DNA of 64,000 nt from Clavelina lepadiformis (GCF_947623445.1 NC_135242.1:2852001-2916000); one strand, 5' to 3'. Positions 48,101 through 60,200 are shown, counted from the stretch's first letter. Translations and numbers: made by a program. Notes: generated by a model not told the origin, from the letters alone.

Positions 48101-50793
48101 GTGTCCATAGTAAGTCATCTATCTGTTTAATGTAAATAGTTGGCACGCATTGCATGTAACAATCGTTGCAATTTTGAGGGATTACGGCGGATTATCCTAT
48201 ATACAAACAAGAGTTCTGATAACGCACGTCACCTAACGTTAAATTATGTCGTTCGTTGGTACCGCATTGGCTGCTTTTATCTCCCCACTACACGCTTAAT
48301 AACAATAATATGCAAACATGACGTAATCAATTTGCCCGGAAATGCATTAATGCATACTCTTATAGATTTACGCAGAATTATTTTTCAAGGATTACTTTTT
48401 AGAAACCTTGACATTTACAGACTCAGCTGCTAAAGTTTTGCCGTAGTTGCAGAAGAATAAATTTTGAGAGACTTTGGACAAATTTAAGACACCGTTTCGG
48501 TTCCCAAATACACCGGATCTGTGATTAAACCATACGCGCTAATCATTGTTTATCCAGGCACTTCAGAAACGCATTGTTAAGCAAATAATTTGAAACCTCA
48601 TTGACAATGACTGACAATTACAATGATTGACAGATGACGTAAAATCCTCCGTGGATGAGAGCGATTTATCCTTAGAGGATGAGAACAGAAGAAGATGGCC
48701 GACGTCATTTACAAAACAACTCAGCGTGCTTACCATTCGCAGCTTCATACAAGGAAAGTGAGTATGACGTCACTTATTACGTATAACTCCACCATTGACA
48801 TATGTTCCTAAATGAAGTTTTAAGTCGCGCGTAAAAAGTTCGCGGTGCTTGAAGGTCCTAACATGTTTAAAATCGCATTTGCTGTGTAGTTTGTCCGCTG
48901 TGAAAGATTTAGCCTCAAAATAGTTTGCAAACAGTTGTGAAGTTTCTGAATAAAATTTCGAACCATCATTTCCACATCATTATTTCGTGCGCTTTAACGA
49001 AAGCTTTAAATCGCGGCAGATATCGCTACTTATCGACGCTCAAGTTTGTGAAGACGATCGGAGTCGCGCTGATAACTGGCTTGGTCTGGTGGCAGATAGG
49101 AAGAGGAACGATCACGGAGCAGCAGGCTCTCGACATCGGAGGAGCTCTCTTCTTCATCACTGTTTTCAACAGTTTCAACTCTCTTTTCGATGTCCTCGTC
49201 ATTTGTAAGTTGTTTTTGCTTTATATTAATCTATTCTGTGGTCTTGCTACAGTCTTTCAGTTAATGGGGTTTTGTGCAAAGAAATTTATGCATCGGTAGT
49301 TTGTTAAATGCTGTTTATGAAATAAATTTTATTTTAAATAATCTGCAACTGCTTTCAATAATATCCTTCGATATTCAACAACTGAAACTTCGCCACAAAC
49401 ATTACAATGTATAATATCCATCATATATCCATATAGAGAGAGAGAGACAGTAGCACCACATGCTGACCATTTTAAGACGTCCAGGGAAGTATTTAAACCA
49501 AGTTTTTGAAATTTTTCAGTTCCGAGTGAACGCGAAGTAGTGAACAAGGAGCGAATGGGCGGGTCATATCGCTTGTCGTCTTATTACATTTCCAAAACGA
49601 TCAGCGAATTGCCACTGGCCTTAGTACTGCCAAGCATATCCATGATCATATTCTACTGGATGGCCGGTCTCAATGGATACAATAACGCGTGGGCGTTTTT
49701 TGGTTCCTGGCTTGATATGATAATGGTTACTATTGCGTCACAATCGCTAGGTAAGTCTTAATAAAATAAGGATTAAAAGGATTAGCGAAAAAATTCCTGA
49801 CATTTACCAAACCAAACCACAGCATAAATTCTCAGCACCTGGCACGTTGAACACTGTCGAATAATTGAAGATGGTTGAGCGCGTTCTTTTTTCGCTCAGG
49901 TATTTTCGTCAGCGCCGCCACCATGGACTTCGAGCACGGTCTTGTATTGGCGATATTCATGATGATCACCTACATGTTACTCGGAGGATTTTACATCAAG
50001 AGTTTGCCTCCATGGCTGAGCTGGCTGCGTTATGTATCGCCTTTCTTGTATGCTTGGACGCTCATGTTGTATTTCGAGTTCGACTCCGACTACAGAGTGA
50101 TGTAAGTATACCAAAACCTTTTAGTTGTTGAAACTTGGGAAGCCAATATTTTTGGTAAATTAGAGAGTATTTTAACGCCCGCAAGGCTGCGCTAGATAAC
50201 ATTTTCTGTCCCTTTATTAAAAGCATCAGATAGTAATGTAATGACCTTAAAGGTTTATTTACTACTGCGCTTATTTGCTGGACACGCTGCGTTGTGGTGA
50301 CATTGTCAAAGTTATCCTTCACCCTCAGCATACTTTTGCTGATAATGTGCTTTAGTCATTCAAGTTGGCACAAGAGATTTTCAATTACATAACATACTGA
50401 CCGGTATGAACGTCGTTGCCGTCATAAGCTTCGTACTCCAGCGTTTACGATCTATCATGAAATCATAACGACATTTAATTTTAAATTTCGGCGACTTCAA
50501 AAGCGTCCCCAGCTTTACGACAAGACTATTTAATTTCTTTTCTCTTTCACAGTTGCAACACGGAAAACAGCCTGTACCCGTCGTGCTTGCCTCCGCAAGG
50601 TGGCGGTAACGACACGATGGCGACCATTGCAAGCAACGCGACTCGATACGTGAAAAAAAGTGAAATTTTGGTTTTCAATGGAGCGGATGTACCGGCGTGG
50701 ATATGTTGCGTGGCGCTTGTAACAACTTTAGTACTTTTCCGAGTACTTGGTTATGTATTACTTCGCTTATTTCATAAACCGATCGTAAAGTAG
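36150..50793 (+). CDS. ABCG-subfamily ABC half-transporter, complete, 14 exons
   Basis: Exons 36150-36256, 40088-40317, 40906-41075, 41939-42044, 42596-42696, 46547-46663, 46819-46960, 47576-47713, 47858-48019, 48634-48757, 49020-49204, 49520-49750, 49900-50101 and 50553-50793 join in consistent phase to 751 codons plus stop. The nucleotide-binding domain comes first, as in ABCG: Walker A GPSGSGKT (110-117), Q-loop Gln about 154, signature LSGGE (214-218), Walker B VLLLDE (234-239) and H-loop His 272. A polar, acidic linker of about 130 residues (exons 8-10) precedes a membrane domain with about six hydrophobic segments from 467 on. All catalytic residues are present, so it should hydrolyse ATP and act as a dimer. 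Substrate is unknown. It is not obviously ABCG2, ABCG1/4 or ABCG5/8. The short 36150 exon is supported by phase and an in-frame upstream stop; a second ATG at 40110 is the alternative start. Confidence 0.87.
36257..40087. other. First intron of the ABCG gene, with possible alternative promoter
   Basis: This 3.8-kb intron contains a TATATAAG box at 38692-38699. Downstream are donor-like sequences after short leaders (GCG|GTGAGC near 38780, and an ATG-led 10-codon stretch ending TTCG|GTAAGC near 38930). These could be alternative first exons leading to the internal ATG at 40110. One TGACGTCA lies at 38428. No other coding signal was seen. Confidence 0.35.
38692..38699 (+). promoter_or_regulatory. 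Candidate TATA box inside ABCG intron 1
   Basis: TATATAAG is followed within 100 bp by a donor-like GTGAGC. It may mark an alternative transcript start for the ABCG gene. The evidence is the motif alone. Confidence 0.25.
44120..44446 (+). CDS. Possible nested small gene in ABCG intron 5 (uncertain)
   Basis: The frame begins [20 protein letters not shown] and is basic, with a Cys-x-x-Cys. A donor-like GTAAGC occurs at about 44359 inside the frame, so the codons before it could be a first exon. It is slightly richer in GC than the surrounding intron. There is no recognisable domain. Confidence 0.2.
   Translation: MANSSVACAQVTGRPKQRRDNFVTRLTSNRTTPTNSERVVHRSVLHVNSPRPRENDSKTIPLRRCPTCSRKTESVVVHHCVSNLCVFNSFRVPTRRVIYRVCGSHFQS
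45367..45603 (+). CDS. Possible small Cys-rich protein in ABCG intron 5 (uncertain)
   Basis: A 78-codon ATG-led frame has a short hydrophobic, Cys-containing start ([15 protein letters not shown]), further cysteines and a polar body. It could be a small secreted peptide gene nested in the intron, or chance. Confidence 0.18.
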   Translation: MSGSACSCCLTLALLKVIHHMFDLYGTKYCPDRLLRDNEESNMPCAQTEISKMRQCIATIRKLHLTLYVTQLGQCPPN

Positions 50794-51235
50794 AGGAATC
50801 GATTACCGACCGGCGCAATCTTCTAATATAGTTTTTTTTGGCAAGCCAATCATCTTAGTTGCTAACATTCGTGACTTATTCGACTTGTTTTTTCTAACAA
50901 AAGTTATTTGTTGCGATAACCATTTTTCTGGTATTTTTGCTTGTTTAATGCTGGAACGATATCATCAGCCACTGTTTTATCCACTTAAGACGGATTTACC
51001 GTGAACTTTTAACAAAAGAGATTAGTTTTCTGGCTAATTGTTGGACGCGCGTGTTTCTTACTTAGTAGTCCGCTTTTCTAAATTCAAAATTTAGTGCAAG
51101 AAATTTCGTGTGTTTGCGATCATATTCCGTAGCCTAATTCCGACGTTATTTTGTAATCCATTTTCCTGGCTTTTTCTGTGTTTTGTGAATATTTTTCATT
51201 GTGCTTTCTTTTCTGGTAGGTTGTAATTCATACGA

Positions 51236-51241
51236 AATAAA
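51236..51241 (+). terminator. Polyadenylation signal of the ABCG gene
   Basis: AATAAA lies 443 bp past the stop at 50793, in the first clear 3' flank. No closer canonical signal was seen. Confidence 0.5.
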
Positions 51242-51707
51242 ATTTGTAGAAATGTTCTTTCAATTTCAAAGCGTGTAGTTAATATATCGTCTATTCTCTC
51301 GTTTTCCACTCTGTGTTACGAGACGTGCTTTTTCTCATGTTGTTGATGCATGTGGTGTGTAAATGAAAATCTTCGTGGCTGTTTCATAGTAAAAAACGAC
51401 ATTGCAGAAAAGATTCCTGATTGTTTGGCGATATTTGCCGCAAGAAAGTAGTTGTTGGAATACTTTTTTAAGAAATATTAACGAATGATTTTAACTTGAA
51501 AATGCGCGAAATCCATTCAACGAACAAGAAAACTTTTTCTATATCGATAAATAAATTGTTTGAGTTAATCCTTGCTTATGCGTGATGCGCTTTGATTCTT
51601 TCATTTGTCACTGAGTTAAAACGAACTTGAAAATCGGTTTCGACTTGGGGACTTACGAAGACTTCAGGACGGTATACTTTATACCAGTATGGATTCTAGA
51701 GATACAA

Positions 51708-51713
51708 TTTATT
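51708..51713 (-). terminator. Polyadenylation signal of the calcitonin-like gene
   Basis: AATAAA on the minus strand lies 54 bp past the stop at 51767. It faces the ABCG signal at 51236, so the two genes converge with about 470 bp between signals. Confidence 0.6.
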
Positions 51714-51766
51714 GTAAACGAGACCACGTTATGGCCGATGATTTCAACTCAATCGTGACGTCAAAA

Positions 51767-53835
51767 TCAACGGCGACCATAATTATTCAGCATTCCCATG
51801 TTGAAAGATTTATGTTTTGAAGAATTGAGTCTTCCTCCTAAGTTTTGGAGCCAGCAGGTCGATAAACCGCTGCATTTTCTTTGTCTTGTGGTGGCCTGCA
51901 TTGGGGAGAAACCTTCATCAGAGGGCTGTCTCGATTCTGACCGCAATCTAGATATACATGAAAGAAAGGATTAAATATAATAAAGTTGCTTATTAATTTA
52001 TTATTCATAAATATTAATTAATGATTCTAACTTACAGCTTGAAACTGAATCGACAAAAAATCATAAATAAAGTTGTCTTTATCTCCATCTCGCGTCCAAT
52101 GTAAATATAGTTTTAACCTTTTTAAATTATTTGAACAAACCGATGTTTGACTGATGAGTAAGTGGTTATACAGTATATCTATAAAGATGCTTACAGCGAA
52201 AAGCATGAACAAAAACTTATAAATATGCTGACTAACTTCCGAATTGGAGGTAGAAAATATTTTAAATATTTCCAAGAACTTTCAAACAAAGCGTCAAAAC
52301 TTTTCAACGATAACCTGTGCTTCAAAAACACCATAACTTATGCATGGAAAGTCGACATTTCGTAAACATGGAAGTCATACTTGCTGCACTGGCAACAAAG
52401 ATTTTTTAAGATTTTGAAGTGAGATAGTGTTACATAGAATAAGAGCTTCATCTCAACAAAGGTTGTACCGTCGAGGCAATGTCGAGAGAGCTTGAACAAA
52501 TAATTAATAAGTCGAACGTGACCCTTTGTTTGGTTTTAAAAATTCCACAAAATGGCACATCCATTATTTATGGGTAACCTGACGCTAAAAATATTGCAAA
52601 AAAACTAATAAGTGTCTATTGTATGAGATATATTATGTTTTTTCCCCCACACTGCCTGCAGTGTAGTTTTAGAATGAAAAATAAGTCGTCAAGTCGTCTA
52701 AATAAATAAAAATAAAGATCCTTGAAAACAAAATGAAGTAAGCTTAAAAAAAACACGAGAACTTCAAGATTTCGGCAAAACATAAATTTTTACCGCATGA
52801 CAATATTCTTCCAGGGAATTTTGAGTTCGGGTTCTTGCAAGTCCAATGCGTCATTCGGGTCTTCAAGCCCACTTGGGGCCTGCCCATAAGCAGTATACAC
52901 CTGGGCGTCGGACTGGAAAACGTCCCTTTTCGGATCCGCGAGATTCTCCGTAGCAAAATCGTGAGAAGCGAGCCGGCCTAATGCTTTATCACTGAGATAT
53001 CTGCCATAATTACATTAAGTCATGCAGTTAATATACAGTAGTTTCTGCTTGTTGATTGGTGATTAACAAGGAGTTTATTTAATTTAATCATATATCATTC
53101 AAACGCAGTGAGGCAAGAATTGCACATATACGGTAATAATTTACGGTACTCAGCAAATTACAGCAAAACGTATACCTACATATACCTTTCAAACGACTAA
53201 AGCAATTTGTCTTAATTAGAGAAGCCATAACATGGGTCGCATTAAAATTTTATGTGGACGTTACCATAAAATATTTTTTCGAATCAAGAGGCAAGTTTTG
53301 AGGTTCCCACCAGGAGATTACGTAATCACAGCAATAAATAAACAACATCTTACAAGTATAAACACGTGATAAACTGACTTGGTTTATCAATGAAATCGTT
53401 TATCGATGTACTTTTAAATATTTCCGAAAATCTTTTCACCTCTACTTATATCTACACATGCCCAAGCAAGCTAAAGCTTGAAGCTTGGGTTACCATGAAA
53501 AAAGCGTAGTCAAAAGATAGATAAGTAGATAAAAAAGTTTTGCCTGTTTTTTTTTTGCTTCTGTAGGCTAATACGATGTTGGAATTCATTTATCTCGTCA
53601 TCTTCATTTACACCCAATAAACAATTTAGTCAAAATAATTTATCAAATTATAATTCTATGGGTTTGATTTTGGGAACTTTCCACCTGGTCCTCGGTTTTC
53701 ACGCCTTCTTGAAATTAAGTCTCTTAATTTAACTTGTTTATACGCTTACCTTGTACGAAGGAGTCCGCCGGCATTTGGTCTGGGTTGAACAATCACAGCT
53801 ATGAAGAGCAGAATATTCTTGATTGAAAGAGCCAT
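51767..53835 (-). CDS. CT: Calcitonin-family preprohormone
   Basis: Three exons, 53835-53750, 53000-52794 and 51947-51767, all joined in phase 2, give 157 residues. Residues 1-22 are a clear signal peptide (MALSIKNILLFIAVIVQ...). An acidic propeptide with an internal Lys-Arg (53-54) follows. A furin-type RQRK (119-122) then releases a 32-residue peptide starting CSGLSTCWL (Cys 123 and Cys 129), and the chain ends in Gly-Arg-Arg, an amidation and cleavage signal. The mature peptide would therefore be 32 residues long with a Cys1-Cys7 ring and an amidated Tyr. Ring size, LSTC core, length and amidation are the hallmarks of calcitonin. As I recall, Ciona calcitonin has a similar STCWL ring but ends in Pro-amide; Tyr-amide is typical of amylin and adrenomedullin. 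It is expected to act on class B calcitonin-type receptors. None of its exons forms a long open frame. Confidence 0.85.
52036..52088 (-). CDS. Possible alternative first exon of the calcitonin-like gene (uncertain)
   Basis: An ATG-led stretch MEIKTTLFMIFCRFSFKL ends at a good GTAAGT donor in phase 2, the phase needed to join the hormone exon at 51947. It would give a 77-residue precursor with a poor, short signal sequence. Because the longer three-exon form has a much better signal peptide, I regard this as an alternative start at best. Confidence 0.25.
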
Positions 53836-55310
53836 TGATTCCAACTAGTTTTAACGCTATTACGTTTCTCTGTTCTGATGATATCTAAAACTTAATTTTT
53901 TTTAAAGAATATTTATTTCAAAGTTCTATAAAATATCTCACTTATAGCATTACCCAACACAACATTGGGCGACATGGGAATAACAACATAATAACGACAT
54001 GGCTTACAGACGCTTGCAAATGCACAACCCAATAGCAATTTTAGAAATTATACCTAAGTATTCACAAACAACATACTTTTCTTGAATTAATAGGCCAATT
54101 TTGCGCCTAATTTGTTTTTAACTTTGCCTATGCAGTGCTTGCTTTGCTAACCCTACTTCTCCACAAATTTCCCGAACCGTTTTTCGTCCCTTACATATAG
54201 GGGAATCTTTTTTCGTGCGCGGTACAAACTGTATTCAAAATTTATGTTTGTCGTGAAAACCCCTCGTCATTGCAAAGATATATAAATATTTTAGGTTTAC
54301 ACATTCATTTCGGAACAAAAAACGATAAATTCATAAAAGAATGACAAATAGAGTCTCACAAAGTAAAATAAACTAATAAAATATTAAAGCCGCCGATCAA
54401 CCACATTTTAACGAGCCCATCAATAATAAGAATTGCTGTTATTCTATCTTCCACATGTCGCACTAAAGGAGTTTTTCGTAAATTTGATGTGAATTCCATG
54501 CTATTGCGTAACTACGCCTTTTCGTAAATTGAATTAATTATTTACTTACAAATGGGGAATACCCAATTTTACTTTGCTCATACGGTGATGAGCTTGTAGA
54601 TTAAATAAGAAGATTGTAATACAGTTATACATTGCACAAGTTTCTAATATTGACAATAACTCAACAACGGCCACTGCGCTTTTTATAACGTGATTTGTTT
54701 TATTCAGAAAGCAAACAGTTGCATTAAAAGAAATTTAGACTTTACTTTGTAATTATATACAACTACAATATGAGTCTTGCAATTTTTGCAAAGCAAATAT
54801 AGATATAATTAATAATTGACAAAAAGCCTACCGCCGCTGCATTGTCGACTTATATCTGTATCTTACAACAGATAGGTACCTAAACAACATACTTAGATTT
54901 CCTTCTATGTGCAAAACAATCATATCCGCTGTTGCTATAGTTTTCCAGCAATGAAGGAATTTTCAAGTATGTTTAGAAAGTATTTGAAATATTCGGTTTA
55001 CGGTCGAAAACAGAATTTGTTAAGTTTTTCTCGATTCGGCCAAAATTTCGTCAAACCTATGGTAAACAAAGAAGCTTAAGTCTTAGCTACATTATACCGT
55101 ATATCACGTTAGGCGTCCATGGTGTATGAGATTTATCCATTTGATCTATCCACGCAAATCATGAAATTAATCTTCCAGAAAACTAAACTAGTATACCGTA
55201 TATATATGCTTGTCTTTCTGTCGGTTTCTAAGAAGAAAACCGAACGAATATTCGTGATACGCATAAGCCCGTGGACATTCTCTGTGCTACTTACTTTGAT
55301 ATTCTTTGAC
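53836..55310. other. Upstream region of the calcitonin-like gene
   Basis: This AT-rich stretch of about 1.5 kb has no supported coding region. It contains the calcitonin-like gene's promoter and ends at the start of the tandem duplication. AT-rich TATA-like strings lie within 150 bp upstream of the hormone ATG but none stands out. Confidence 0.45.
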
Positions 55311-57229
55311 GTATTTTTACTTTGATATAAGCATCGAACTTTTTCTAACAGGTAAGTCACACATTGCCATAGATATATCAACAAAATCTTCTTCAACTTT
55401 TCCCCCATTTTTAAGGCTTTACTTACTCTCTAATTGGATTTTCGCTTTTTTTGTTTTATTCTTCGAGTACCCTCCGCCCCTCCGCCCCTCCGCCCCTCCG
55501 CCCCTCCGCCCCTCCGCCCCTCCGCCCCTCCGCCCCTCCGCCCCTCCGCCCCTCCTGTCTCTTTTTTTGTCGTTAACCGTATAACCTCTGTTGAATTGAT
55601 CGAGGTTGAGTTGAATAGACATGGATTGGAACCATTGTCATATAATTGCTTAATGCTTTTTGTTGTTTATGTTTAGTTTGTGCAAAATTGGAATGCAATC
55701 CTCAGTCGGAAGATAAAGATTATATCATGCCATATACCACCAAGTACATAACTTATACTTAATGACCGCAGCGCCTTGTCTGGCCAGGTATAATCCTAGA
55801 ATTGAACTCGATAAATCAAGAAACTTGCACTCGAAAGGCAACGACAAACAAAGTTTAAAAGGACACCAGCCATAACATGCACTGTGGTTGCTAACGCGTT
55901 ACTATAACTTGTATAAGAGCAAGAGATATCAACCAATCACAAAAGGTTTTGGTCGCATGTTTGTGTTCTAGTCCGAAGCTACATTGAGGCATTTGCTACT
56001 TCCCTCAGTAATTTTTTTGGAAATCTAACATTTTTAGTTTCAAGTGCTCAACTGCATTTAGCAACAGGCCTAATCAAGGATTAAGTGACATGTTTGTCTC
56101 CGTTAATATTTAACCCTGGATGCGGCCTTGGTTGCTGTGTGGTTTGGATTTGTAGCCTATAGTATAGTATAGGCAAAGGCTGCAGAAACTACTTGATAAA
56201 ATTTGGTTGCGATGCATTTTGAAACATGCTTAACTAGGAAACTAAATCCGAAATGGAATATGTTTGTAGAAGGCGACAACAAGAAAAGAGCAGTTGCAGA
56301 AAGGAAGGAAAGGCAGAATTAATTTTGTAGACTCGTACTGGTGTATTGCTGCAGCAGTGAGTAAATCGCAACATTCGCCTACGCCAGATGGCTGCGCAGT
56401 TGCAGTAAAACACTCTGTTTCTCCGCAACTCTTGCTCAACCGTTTCGCGTGGTCCGGTTGGTCATATGTGTAGAATGTGAAAGGTTTAAATTGTTTTGTA
56501 TCTGCCTACACTGCTATGCCCTGTTCATTTACTGGATGATCAGCTTGGCAGTGGAAGTCTTGCGATCTATGCTCAGAAAAGGCGGTATCGTTATTAAACA
56601 AAGCGCTCTAAGACCGTCACTAGAGGGACCTTTATTTTGCAAAGATGGTGAAAGATGGTCAAGGAATTAGCCACAGACACCGATTGTCATGTGCAAAATA
56701 CGATTTCTATGCAAAGATTGGTTTCGTTTAAAATGAACAAAAACATGTTAAGTACAAGCGCATTTGATATTCTGTAAACGCAACCAGATGCAGTGTTAAA
56801 ATTTCTTTCAGCACCTTAGGCATTACCACAGGCTTGTGTTTCGATTAATACTGACGATAACGCACAAAAATGCGTTCCATTGATACGATGCTCGAAGACT
56901 GCATCGGAAATGGAAGGTATCAAGCTGCAATTATAAGCTTGGTTCTCTTGGTCGGCATACCGGCGGCTTTTATGCAAACTGCTACGGTATTCATAGGTAA
57001 GCCCACTTCAAGTTTTTTAAGAATGCATACGGCTTTGGAACTTTGTGTTTACAAGTGCTTTATGAGTTTCTACAATATCTTCCCTGTATATTTTGCGTTT
57101 TACGTTTCTTATATTTGTTATTCTGTAGCGGTAGACTCTCTTTTTTTCGATCGGTTTATTAGTTGTTGTTCATCCGGCTGTTTTTTGATCACATTTTGCA
57201 TATTTGGATCGAGTTCGTTTGCACTGTGT
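55311..57229. repeat. Tandem segmental duplication, copy 1 (portion matched in window)
   Basis: From GTATTTTTACTTTGATATAAGC at 55311 the sequence aligns, with substitutions and small indels, to the stretch starting at 62089. The offset is about 6.77 kb. The matching part includes upstream sequence and exon 1 of the SLC22-type gene and presumably continues past 57229, where the second copy leaves the window. Confidence 0.9.
55470..55555. repeat. 8-bp GC-rich minisatellite, G-quadruplex-prone on the minus strand
   Basis: About ten tandem CCGCCCCT units. The minus strand reads GGGGCGGA repeated, which could fold as G-quadruplexes. The equivalent place in duplication copy 2 (about 62235) has no such array, so it expanded after the duplication or was lost from copy 2. 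Confidence 0.9.
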
Positions 57230-60200
57230 CTGTGTGCGGATGAAACAACGGCTGTTGTTTGCTTTAAAAGTGTTCATTAAGTGCAATCATGTCTGTTTTT
57301 GCAAAAAAGTCAATGACATAAATCAACTTTGTTTTGGAAGACAGATTTTGCTGTACAGCAGTTTCACAAACTTTCATTCAAAACAATTTTCTTCTTAGCT
57401 GCTTTGCCCGATGCGAGGTGTTGGATTGAAGCTGTCGACAACGACACAGCAAGCGATGTTTTGTCCGAAGATGTCATCAAAAGCGCTCTGATACCCTACG
57501 ATGAAATCGCCCAGGTACATATTGGCCAACAAGAAGCAACATACAGTACATGTCGTGGCTGTATTGCACCGCTTTGCTTAATTCTGTTTTGTATTATGTG
57601 CTATTTACACATTTGTGCTGTGTTATGTCCTTCCGGGAAAACACAAGCAACTGCAGTACGACAACATATCATCTCCAAATTCGACATAACACAATTTCAT
57701 ACCTGACAAGAGTGTCTTCTATATATGGTCTGAAGTGGTTCTTGACTGTTCTTAAGTTTTTCAAAATTCATTCCATTTTATAATTAAATTCTTACCATGT
57801 ATTATTTCTGTGCTCCTCGAACCAGAGTCTTCTAGGCTACTCCCTAAAACCCTGTGCCTTCTGTATATACTCGCATTGGTCTTATATACCTACTTGTACA
57901 TTTCTGTTTTTAAACTTATACCCTTTATGGCAACAGAGATACGACAGGTGCCATATGTTTAATTACAATCTTACGGGTTGTGAAGGAAACCTTAATATAT
58001 CACAATGTGTCGACGATGTCACCAATTCAACTTCGCCTAACATTGGAGATTGTCAAGACGGTCATCACTTTAGCAGAGATATCTTCGAGAGCACGGTAGC
58101 AACAGAGGTAAAGAATTAAAGAAGAAACTGAACTAAAATGTTGTCCTAATACGATTGTAAATATAATCCACGTGTCTTTGCGTATCATACAGTGGGATCT
58201 TTTGTGTGGGAGACTCACACTGAAGTCGGGGTCAACTTCCGTCTTTTACTTTGGAGTTTTGGCCGGTTCCATCATCGGAGGTGCACTCTCAGACAGGTTA
58301 TTTGACGCTATGAGTACGACGTATAAATTCGTAATCAAAAACAAACGTACAAGATATTTGGCGCACAGCCAGCTTACAGTCAGTTTTTCTGAAACACGAT
58401 GGATAGAATCTTCCTGTTACTCAGCTTTTAGTACCTTAAGTTTGAGCTAGTTCGAAGATTGATAACGAGAAACTTAAAGGCAATTTTTTGCACAAAACAA
58501 ATCATTTTATGCTTGTCGCCTTTGAAACTAACACCATACAAATCAAAAAACACGTGTTAAGCAAATAAAGTTTTAAATCTCGCAGTTGACTTGATATGGG
58601 TGAATTTTTCCCGACAAATGTCCTCTACAATTTCTTATATAAAGTGTTTTTATAAAAATAAAAAAAATGTCCGTTGAACTTCTTTACTTCTGGCAGTTTT
58701 TGTTGCTACGTTTTATCCACTATTTTTGTTGCTCACAGATTCGGCAGGATCTTGATATACAAAATAGGATTGCTTGCTGGACTTGTAGTTGGAATCGCTG
58801 TTGCATTTTCTCCAAACTATTATGTATTTTCACTGCTGCGGTTTCTACTCGCGCTGCTCTTCAAACCCGCGTCACTGGCCGCCGTAGTTTACGGTAATTG
58901 GCTCAACCACTTAAAATCTTCAGACTTCTTACATAAGCTGCTGGAGACTATAATAATCATGCAAAAACTTTCACCATCTGCTTAAACTCTGATAACCTCT
59001 ACACGCAGCGTTGGAGGTTTCCCGTGAACGATGGAAAACAACTGCAGCTCTTGGCTACAACATCGTCTACGGACTTGGATGCGTGATCATGTCCGGATTG
59101 GCAATCTTCTGGAGGAATTGGCGGCCGCTGCAAATTGCTTTTTCCTTGGGGTTTCTTCCACTTGTTCTTACCAGTTTCTTTTTACCGGAATCGCCAAGGT
59201 CAGTGGATGACAATGAACCTTCTGGAACCTTGATAATCATGCGTTTGTGTATTTCGATGCGATTCACGTGATACCTCGTGTGTGACAGGTGGCTCGTGTC
59301 AAAGGAAAAATTTGTAGAAGCCGATAAAACCCTCAAGCTGATGAGAAAACGGAATCACGCGAAAGGAGTTGTCGATTTAAACACGGAACGCGATTTAGCT
59401 CCTGTTGCTGCTGATAAGAGAGAGGTAATTGCAACGACGTCACCATGTTTAAAATCAAATTCCCGCCCATTTATATGTTTGGTGAATTTATAAGCATATG
59501 GTACAGCAACTCCAACCTACGATTGTATCCCAAACACGATATGTCACGCGCGCTTGATTTTTCAAGGTAAATAAAAAAGACGGCAATTCCTTGATAGAAA
59601 CCTTCTCCAGGCCTTACTCGAGAATGATGACGATCAACAACATGTTTGTGTGGATGATCACAAGGTTAAAGTCTTCAGCGCATCTGATCTGACCATAGTT
59701 TAATCTCTGGCCTCAATCTTTAGTCTACTTTTCATTACATTTTATAAACTCTTCTCCTACGCATAATGTTTATCGATGTTTTCGATTAGCTTGGTCTACT
59801 ACGGAATTAGTCTCAATAGCGGCGCTCTGGCGGGAAATATCTACGTAAATCATGCGCTAGGTGGCGTTATGGAATTTGCTGCATGTTCTCTCTGCATTGT
59901 TGCCATCTCAAGATTTGGATGTAGAAATTGGACTGTGATAACGTTGGTATTATGCGGCCTGTCCTGTCTACTGTCAACCATTGCCTTGCACGTCGGTGCC
60001 GGTGTAACAGGTGATGCAATGAAGAAAGCCTGGAATTATGTTACACGCGTAATTGAAATATCAGCTGGTTACCACAGAGTCCCAAACCAGCGATGAAAAT
60101 GTTACGTTAATTTAATGTTGGTTTATCTTGTAGCTGCTTACTAAAAAGTTTTCCTTTTAGCAATTAAATATATTGGCCTGGTGTTGGCAATGAGTGGACG

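Noticed and set aside
52790-53835. A self-contained two-exon gene for a 98-residue secreted protein ending at TAA 52790
   Set aside because: The stop overlaps a good donor (CG|GTAAAA) whose phase exactly fits the hormone exon at 51947, so the two exons are better read as the 5' part of the calcitonin-like gene. The short form remains possible as an intron-retention product.
56449-56670. Open frame upstream of the SLC22-type gene that is also open in the second duplication copy (63207-63441)
   Set aside because: Its preservation is explained by the recent duplication. There is no start, splice structure or domain, and the tails of the two frames differ.
59586-59620. Acceptor TTCTCCAG as the start of SLC22 exon 8
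   Set aside because: It puts the following MMTINNMFVWM block out of frame. Only the upstream TTTTTCAAG acceptor (exon start 59567) keeps phase with the exon ending at 59424.
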